A DNA stretch of 22,391 nt from Chara braunii. Its lineage: Eukaryota; Streptophyta; Charophyceae; Charales; Characeae. The translations under genes and the position numbers were made by a program. The DNA lies in contig BFEA01000226.1 of assembly GCA_003427395.1 (NCBI GenBank), positions 459,609-481,999 on the forward strand, written 5' to 3'. This document shows positions 17,728 to 22,391 of the stretch, in pieces (within the stretch, counting starts at the first letter, position 1; the number at the start of each line of letters is the position of its first letter). Below the pieces are notes generated by a model. The model did no database searches and was not told the origin of the DNA. It saw nothing but the letters and a program-made list of their open reading frames with translations.

Positions 17728-19116
17728 TTGCTACGGAGACTGTCAGGCGACTCGTTGTCAGAACTCACCAAAGCCGAACGGCGGAGAGTCACGGAGCGGG
17801 CGCAGGACTACCGCTGGCAGGGCCCGACGTTACAAAAACGGAAGGTCGATGAAGACGGAGAGTCTAGCTGGTTGACGGTTCCACACCCTTTTGCTAGGTT
17901 CGATTGGACACGAGCTGCTCATCAGGAGGATGCGGTCCATTTCGCGGTCAAGTACACGGAAAAAGCCATCGAAAAGATTGGATGGTACTGGTCGGGAATT
18001 CGGGAAGATGTGAAATACATCGTTCAGAATTGCCCGGCCTGCGCGGCGGACAAGGCGTCGGTACAGATGCCTCGGATGATGGTGCCCACTCGTGTAGAGC
18101 GCCCCTTTCAGAGGGTTAGCATCGATACGACGGATATCAACGTTCCGAGAGGGCCCGTCAATCAGGGAGAGCTCAATGTTCTTTTAGTGGTCGTCGATCA
18201 TTTTTCAAAATGGATCGAGGCGTACCCTATGACCAGTCGGAATTCGCAAGAAGTAGCCTGGTACGTAAATCGATTTTTGTGCATGCATCTAGACGTAGAA
18301 GAGGTACACATGGACAATGGGTCGGAATTTCAAGGCGAAGTAGAACGTCACCTAGTCAGGGCGGACGTTAAGATTATCTACTCACCGGGGCATTGGCCTC
18401 AAGCCAATGGCCTGGTAGAGAATGCCAACCGACTGATTAAGACGGCCCTCAGGCGGAACATCACTGCGGGAGACACCCGACCCTGGCCGGTCATTGTCGA
18501 TCACATTTTGGCCGTTTATCGGGCTACCCCACACGGTAGTACTGGGGTGTCCCCCTTTCAACTGAGAACCAATAGTGTCCCTCGGGTGCAATTGTCCACC
18601 TTAGTAGGTACGGAAGTTAGAGCAACACGGGCCCAGAATCGAGACAAGGCCCACCATTACATGGACTTAATGGCTAGGGCCTATCCCCCGTTAGCTCGTC
18701 GTCGACAGCAGGCCGTAGATCGGACACATCAACAGCAGATCTGTGACTAAGAGAATCGACACGCGTCGGCGGGACCACTGTCCCGCTATAAAGTTGGGGA
18801 CTTGGTGCAGGTACAGAAATCTGCGTGTTCCTCCAAGATCCACGCGCGCTACACAGGCCTTTACGAGGTCACGGAAGTTGGCGCACAGGGACAGCACTCC
18901 GTGAAGCTGATTCCCCGTCACAATTCCCAGGCCCGACCGCTGACACGGCACGATGCCGCGCTCCGGCCCTTCCAACCATCGCTAGGTCCCCTACGGACCC
19001 CCGCTCCTGCAAGATCACCCTCTCCTTCTTCATCCTCCTCCTCTTCCCGATCTGCCTCGTCCATTGGTGTTGAGAGTTTCAGGGAGCAGGATGAACCATC
19101 GCCAGCCGGAGCATGA
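17728..19116 (+). pseudogene. pol: Integrase with GPY/F-like module and Ser-rich tail
   Basis: Frame 1, open from 17728 to TAA 18748-18750, then continuing in the same frame to TGA 19114-19116. The N-terminal zinc domain is H-x5-H (17920, 17938) with C-x2-C (18031, 18040). The catalytic core shows Asp in SIDTTD (18124-18126), Asp in HMDNGSEF (18313-18315) and Glu in GLVENANRLIK (18418-18420), with 34 residues between the second Asp and the Glu. A helical C-terminal region follows. After the TAA comes YKVGDLVQV, then RYTGLYEVTEVG, a GPY/F-type module with GLY in place of GPY. The tail is a Ser-rich run. No chromodomain is visible. Integrase inserts the cDNA into host DNA in the nucleus. Only one stop interrupts this segment, and the catalytic core itself is intact. 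Confidence 0.93.
19017..19090 (+). promoter_or_regulatory. Possible 3' splice site 8 nt before ORF A
   Basis: A pyrimidine tract (19017-19050) made by TCC/TCT/TCA Ser codons of the pol tail is followed by GAGTTTCAG (AG at 19081-19082), and ORF A begins with ATG at 19091, exactly 8 nt later. This would suit a spliced subgenomic RNA for the post-integrase ORFs. The relic element has the same spacing. The donor is not identified. Confidence 0.4.
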
Positions 19117-19636
19117 GCCCCTCGAGCACTTCCAGACGCCGCTTGCAGATTGCTTGTTGCGGCATCGGTTTAATGAGGAGAGGCAGTTGCGGTACGACAT
19201 CCAACAGGTGAACGTGCCAGCGCCCGGGGTTGCTGATTTGACAGCGTACTCGTTGCTTTGCGATCGGCTGATATATGCGGGAGTGTACGTGGACGTGACG
19301 CAGTTGCCTGGACGGGAGACGACCCGAGTATTCATTGAGTTCTGTGCGCTCGAGGTGGCACCCAACTTCGTGCACAGCGTCGCCACCTTCATCGGAGACT
19401 TGACGGTCCTACCGCGGCAGAATCGGGAACCGGCACGCAGCTTTGTGCGCGAATACGCGGTGGAAGCGGCCAGATGAGTGGCCAGAGTGCAAGGACGGGA
19501 GGGACACCTATTCACAGCCCACGAAGTGCTGCTGCGTAGGGCAGAGGACGGACTGATTGCGTTGGTGCAGCTCCCCGCGCTTCTCCCCCCCGCTGCTCCT
19601 CTCAACCTCCAAGCTATTCCCCCTGTCCCGTACTAA
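19091..19636 (+). pseudogene. Post-integrase ORF A, unrecognised (one internal stop)
   Basis: The first of three extra frames. ATG 19091 lies in frame 2 and overlaps the end of pol by 26 bp. The frame runs to TAA 19634-19636 with a single TGA at 19475-19477, about 180 codons in all. I recognise no family. The protein is mixed charged/hydrophobic without signal peptide, membrane segment or cysteine pattern, so it does not look like an envelope protein. A central block (LIYAGVYVDV, LPGRETT, RVFIEFCALEV) predicts two beta-strands around a turn; similar blocks can be picked out in ORFs B and C. The stop codon abuts the ATG of ORF B (TAAATG), suggesting linked translation. Confidence 0.55.
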
Positions 19637-20557
19637 ATGCCTCCTTTCTTCTCCTACACCACCCTCCCCTACCAGCTCACGGAGGGCCCTTACCCCATGC
19701 GCGAGTTCTCGGAGTATTTGGTGGAGCTAACTGACGTGGAGCCTCTGCCCTTCGGCGACGAAGACGCGTGGGAGTTGCACCGTGCGCTGTACAAGTCGGT
19801 GGCGCTGGGGATGTTCCGGTTCTTCATGGATCACGAAGACCACGCTATCGGGGAGCACTTCGTCGTTTACTACGTCATCGCGCGGCCCAAGCCAGCGGAG
19901 AAGGAAGGGACGGTGGAGCTGTACCCCTTCGCCCAGCTCCAGACAATCGATCCGGGATTGTTGGAGCTCATACATCTTGAGCTCCTCTCCATTGCGCAAG
20001 TGATCGCGAGCGAGGAGGAGGAGATCCAACCACGATTGCGAACGGCGACGGCCCTACGGAGAACGTACAACGCGGTCGTCATTCCGGATTACATTGCGCA
20101 GCGCGTGGAGAGATTGGAGGACTTCCCGGAGGAAAGGCCGTTGCGTCCTCCCTCGTCGTATCCTCGACCAGCGCCACCGAAGGTCCCCAAAAAGACGCCG
20201 AAGAGGAAGAGATGTCACCCGTCGCCAGGAGCGCAAGGCAGCAGGATCGGCGGTGGCGAGGAGGTGATTCATCCCGTGCGTACGCGGATTCCTGACCCTG
20301 TGCCTGGGAGCGTGGCGACGCTCGTTAAGGAGACTATCGTGCCATCACCGCCCATTCCGCGTGTGCCCGATCTCAATCTTGATGGAGTCGGGCCATCATC
20401 ATCAGCAGCAGCCGGAGGAGGAAGCCGAATGGGATCTCCGGATCCCATATCCAGACCCCCCGTCCTCGCGGGACCTCTCCGTTCCCGCCAGCCACCCCGG
20501 GGTGCCCCGGTCATTGACATTAGTAGTTCATCCGAGCCGGACGGTCCATTCGACTGA
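19637..20557 (+). CDS. Post-integrase ORF B, 306 aa, unrecognised, NLS- and SIM-like motifs
   Basis: Uninterrupted from ATG 19637, in the same frame as ORF A and directly after its stop. Residues 1-170 look folded (AWELHRALYKSVALGMFRFF, HFVVYYVIARP, LLELIHLELLSIAQVI); the rest is Pro/Arg/Ser/Gly-rich and probably disordered. A basic cluster KVPKKTPKRKR (20180-20212) resembles a nuclear localisation signal. Near the end, VIDISSSSEPDG (20510-20545) fits a SUMO-interacting motif, a hydrophobic core followed by Ser/acidic residues. There is no signal peptide or transmembrane segment. A nuclear accessory protein of the retrotransposon is my inference. I know no homologous family. Confidence 0.6.
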   Translation: MPPFFSYTTLPYQLTEGPYPMREFSEYLVELTDVEPLPFGDEDAWELHRALYKSVALGMFRFFMDHEDHAIGEHFVVYYVIARPKPAEKEGTVELYPFAQLQTIDPGLLELIHLELLSIAQVIASEEEEIQPRLRTATALRRTYNAVVIPDYIAQRVERLEDFPEERPLRPPSSYPRPAPPKVPKKTPKRKRCHPSPGAQGSRIGGGEEVIHPVRTRIPDPVPGSVATLVKETIVPSPPIPRVPDLNLDGVGPSSSAAAGGGSRMGSPDPISRPPVLAGPLRSRQPPRGAPVIDISSSSEPDGPFD

Positions 20558-21086
20558 GGTGGACTTCATGGTGGAGCCCGCCACCATCAGGCTCGAGGCC
20601 ATCGTGGGGGCGCCCCGCCTTGATCCGGCGTGGGAGCCATATCTGACACCCCCTTTCCAAGGGTGTATTGTGGCGGGATTGGCTGGGGCGCTCGTCTACG
20701 AGACCGGGCAGCGTCTAAATGCAATGTACCACTTCCTGGTCTTCGCGGCGCAGAAGCGGGAGCAGCGGCCTTACACCGAGACTCATATGGTGATGACGGG
20801 TCCAGGGCCCCGATCGCTGCGCAAGCGGGTGGTGCGAGCGGTAGCGGATCTGGTGCCACGTGTCCTCTCTTATGTGCCAGGGGCTTTCCTTTACCCCTCA
20901 TTCGTCCAGCATCACTTCCATGAGGAAGATGCGCCGACGACTTTGACGGCAATGGCCGCTTTTCTTCCACCTATTCCGCCCCCTCTCAATCCCGACATAG
21001 ATCACTTCCTCCGATCACCCTTGTCTACCTCTTCCCTGTCCTCTCCTTCTCCTTCTCCTCTTTTTCTTCTTCTTTTCCAGATCTAA
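20382..21086 (+). CDS. Post-integrase ORF C, unrecognised
   Basis: Frame 3. The frame opens upstream within ORF B. An ATG at 20382 would give 234 codons overlapping ORF B. ATG 20568, 10 nt after the ORF B stop, would give 172 codons, and I prefer it because the upstream part is Pro/His/Gln-rich overlap. The folded-looking part begins IRLEAIVGAPRLDPAWEPYL and has GCIVAGLAGALVYETGQRLN, then YHFLVFAAQKR, PYTETHMVMTG and LSYVPGAFLYPSFVQHHF. The tail is Pro/Ser-rich. No known domain, signal peptide or clear membrane span is seen. A shorter, similarly patterned frame occurs at the matching place in the relic (6945-7184). The frame ends at TAA 21084-21086. Confidence 0.55.
   Translation: MESGHHHQQQPEEEAEWDLRIPYPDPPSSRDLSVPASHPGVPRSLTLVVHPSRTVHSTEVDFMVEPATIRLEAIVGAPRLDPAWEPYLTPPFQGCIVAGLAGALVYETGQRLNAMYHFLVFAAQKREQRPYTETHMVMTGPGPRSLRKRVVRAVADLVPRVLSYVPGAFLYPSFVQHHFHEEDAPTTLTAMAAFLPPIPPPLNPDIDHFLRSPLSTSSLSSPSPSPLFLLLFQI
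21024..21080 (+). promoter_or_regulatory. Polypyrimidine tract ending in CAG (acceptor-like)
   Basis: A run of C/T including TTTTTCTTCTTCTTTTCCAG ends with AG at 21079-21080, within the last codons of ORF C. It fits a strong 3' splice site, or it may simply be Ser/Phe-rich coding sequence. A purine-rich strand-transfer role (polypurine tract on the opposite strand) seems less likely because of its orientation. Confidence 0.25.
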
Positions 21087-21107
21087 AAGCTCACGCGACG
21101 ATACGCG

Positions 21108-21110
<3 letters not shown>

Positions 21111-21158
<48 letters not shown>
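21111..21158. repeat. (TA)n microsatellite, ~48 bp
   Basis: Nearly pure TA dinucleotides with one phase slip (AATA near 21139), placed between the ORF C stop and the stem-loop pair, in the untranslated region before the 3' LTR. Confidence 0.95.
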
Positions 21159-21169
21159 TTTTACTTACG

Positions 21170-21205
21170 GATCGGGCCAGCCGACGATGAAGGGGCCGCC
21201 CGATC
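21170..21205. repeat. Stem-loop repeat, copy 1
   Basis: GATCGGGC (21170-21177) and GCCCGATC (21198-21205) form a perfect 8-bp inverted repeat. The whole ~36-bp unit (GATCGGGCCAGCCGACGATG...) recurs as copy 2 about 99 bp downstream. Confidence 0.8.
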
Positions 21206-21219
21206 GAATGTATACTATG

Positions 21220-21238
21220 GGAGGAGGCGATGGAGGAT
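21220..21238 (+). other. Purine-rich tract, candidate polypurine tract
   Basis: GGGAGGAGGCGATGGAGGA is the only substantial purine run before the 3' LTR. A polypurine tract primes plus-strand DNA and should abut the 3' LTR, yet this lies about 135 bp before 21373. Either the LTR edge is farther left than similarity shows (with the 5' LTR truncated), or this is not the true tract. Confidence 0.3.
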
Positions 21239-21265
21239 GCAGGATGCATCCACGTAGATTAGGAA

Positions 21266-21307
21266 GATGATCGGGCCAGCTGACGATGAAGAGGCCGCCC
21301 GATCATC
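21266..21307. repeat. Stem-loop repeat, copy 2
   Basis: GATGATCGGGC (21266-21276) pairs perfectly with GCCCGATCATC (21297-21307), an 11-bp stem. The unit is a near-identical direct copy of 21170-21205. It could be a structured element in the 3' untranslated RNA or a duplicated protein-binding site. Confidence 0.8.
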
Positions 21308-21372
21308 CATGATATGATGGCATCAGCAGTCGGGAGACTGCTAATTTTTCGGAACCTCCTGCGTATCACAGA

Positions 21373-22391
21373 TGTGATAAGCTCAGATCCATACCGCGCG
21401 GCTTGCGGTATCCCTGAGGGAAAATCCCGCAGAAGCCCTGAAGTATGGACGCGGATAGAAAGGGTTTTTGAAACGGCTTTTTCATTTTGTTTGGTTAATA
21501 ACTCCCGCGGGCGAATAGCGGTCACGGTATGAAAACCAAGAAACGGGTGCGGTTGGGACTTTTTGAATTTTTGCGCGCGTGCCCAAGCTTCGGTTTCGTC
21601 TCGCATCCCCATTTCTTGCTTTGCATCCTCGCGCCATCTTCCCTTCTTGCTGTGCGCATTTTCCCCATGCAGGACTCTTCGTCTTCCCCTATGCCCAGCT
21701 TGATCCTTACCCCGTCTTTCTCCGCGAAGTGATTGGCTGCATAGTTGGGATGCTCGGATCAATGTGGAAAGCGAAAAACCGCGCAACATTTGGACGAACA
21801 CCCCAGTCACGTAGCCATGCAATCCCGCGGATCGAACCCTCTAACTCCCCACCTCTCTCTCCTGTCCTGCTCATCTACACCCTGCGCTGCCCGCACCTCG
21901 CGCTGTTAACCCGCCACCTCCCACGCTTTAAATTTGCGCAACCCTCTCCTCTCCCTCTCTTTTGATCTCGGCTGCAATGCTGTGCGAGCTATGCACGAGA
22001 GTCCGCGGCGCCGAACAGGCTCGACGAGCCCAAGGTCGGGCGGAGTGAGGACGTGGGGTGGACCCCGCGGTAGTCTCGGGGCGAAGCAGTCGGAGGGACT
22101 GAGCAGTGGTGGGGATTGGACGCCGGCCGCGGCAGGGCCTTGTGGCTATGGTGGTCAGTAGTCTTGGGAAGTTTTGAAGGCTGCGCCTCGGGGCGGCAGT
22201 TAATTGAAATTTTTGTGTACAAGAAGGACTCGCTTTTATCTCCATTGCTGCTTTGTCTATGCGTGTCGTGTGTTTGAAGCCCCGAGTGAGGGGAGCTGGT
22301 TATGCGCATGAGTGACGTCGAAGGTCCATGGATGATTAGATGTTCTGTCAAGGGTTGTTGATTGCATGCATGTATGTGTGTATGTACTCGT
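21373..22391 (+). repeat. 3' LTR, truncated by the window end
   Basis: Direct repeat of 10735-11778. By eye about 4-5% of positions differ. Relative to the 5' copy it lacks 27 bp near its start and has about 6 extra bases (TGTTTG) near 22270. The TATA box is changed to TTTAAA (21927-21932), while the inverted CCAAT is kept (21732-21736). The left edge TGTGATA is preceded by TATCACA-GA, forming an inverted repeat across the junction. The remaining 1.2 kb or so and the right flank are outside the window. Confidence 0.9.

Larger units (their letters stand above)
10735..22391 (+). mobile_element. Ty3/gypsy LTR retrotransposon with three post-integrase ORFs (3' LTR cut by the window end)
   Basis: About 1.02 kb starting at 10735 is repeated from 21373 to the window end, which defines a pair of direct LTRs. 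Between them come an initiator-Met-tRNA primer site, gag with a CCHC knuckle, protease, RT, RNase H and integrase. Protease-RT-RNaseH-IN is the Ty3/gypsy order, as opposed to Ty1/copia. No chromodomain is visible after the GPY/F-like module; instead three extra frames occupy 19091-21086. If the 3' LTR is full length, the element spans about 12.9 kb. Gag-pol is broken by several stops and frame changes. Target-site duplications cannot be checked because the right flank lies outside the window. Confidence 0.93.

Noticed and set aside
19091-21086. Classical envelope (env) gene
   Set aside because: None of the three frames shows a signal peptide, convincing transmembrane segment or cysteine-rich surface domain.

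Overview
The window is repeat-rich nuclear DNA from a eukaryote. I found no bacterial gene organisation, rRNA, tRNA or CRISPR, and no host gene I can name. The best clue to the host is the primer-binding site of the large retrotransposon. TGGTATCAGAGC (13011-13022) matches the 3' end of plant-type initiator Met-tRNA, which points to a streptophyte (land plant or charophyte alga). The species cannot be fixed from this sequence.

Layout. (1) 1-3590: non-genic DNA with a strong hairpin (210-248), about three copies of a ~212-bp tandem repeat (281-930), GT-rich and A-rich simple sequence (1205-1500), GC-rich DNA without a convincing gene, and a 23-bp x3 tandem repeat (3591-3659). (2) 3782-7184: a decayed, 5'-truncated Ty3/gypsy relic. 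It keeps a recognisable integrase with many stops and frameshifts, a GPY/F-like tail, and remnants of open frames downstream of pol. (3) 7185-10734: no gene. An LTR-like promoter (inverted CCAAT, CT-rich stretch, TATA box, then a (CT)n tract) at about 8309-9012 may be the relic's LTR. (4) 10735-22391: a ~12.9-kb (inferred) Ty3/gypsy element. It has a long 5' LTR (about 2.27 kb), PBS, gag with a CCHC knuckle, protease, reverse transcriptase, RNase H, a zinc-knuckle region, integrase and a GPY/F-like module. Three further open frames (A, B, C) lie between pol and the 3' LTR. The window ends about 1.02 kb into the 3' LTR.

The gag-pol of this element is interrupted by several stops and frame changes, so this copy is not autonomous as read, although every catalytic motif is recognisable. 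The two LTRs differ at roughly 4-5% of positions by eye, so the insertion is not very recent.

The most interesting signal is what the two diverged elements share outside standard gag-pol: a W-x-C-P-x-C motif before integrase, a one-residue-short DDE spacing, a Ser-rich pol tail whose TCC/TCT codons form a pyrimidine tract ending in AG exactly 8 nt before an ATG, and a set of unrecognised post-integrase ORFs. ORF B carries a nuclear-localisation-like basic cluster and a SUMO-interaction-like motif. Together these suggest a plant Ty3/gypsy lineage with an accessory-gene module, possibly expressed from spliced RNA. That interpretation is inference.
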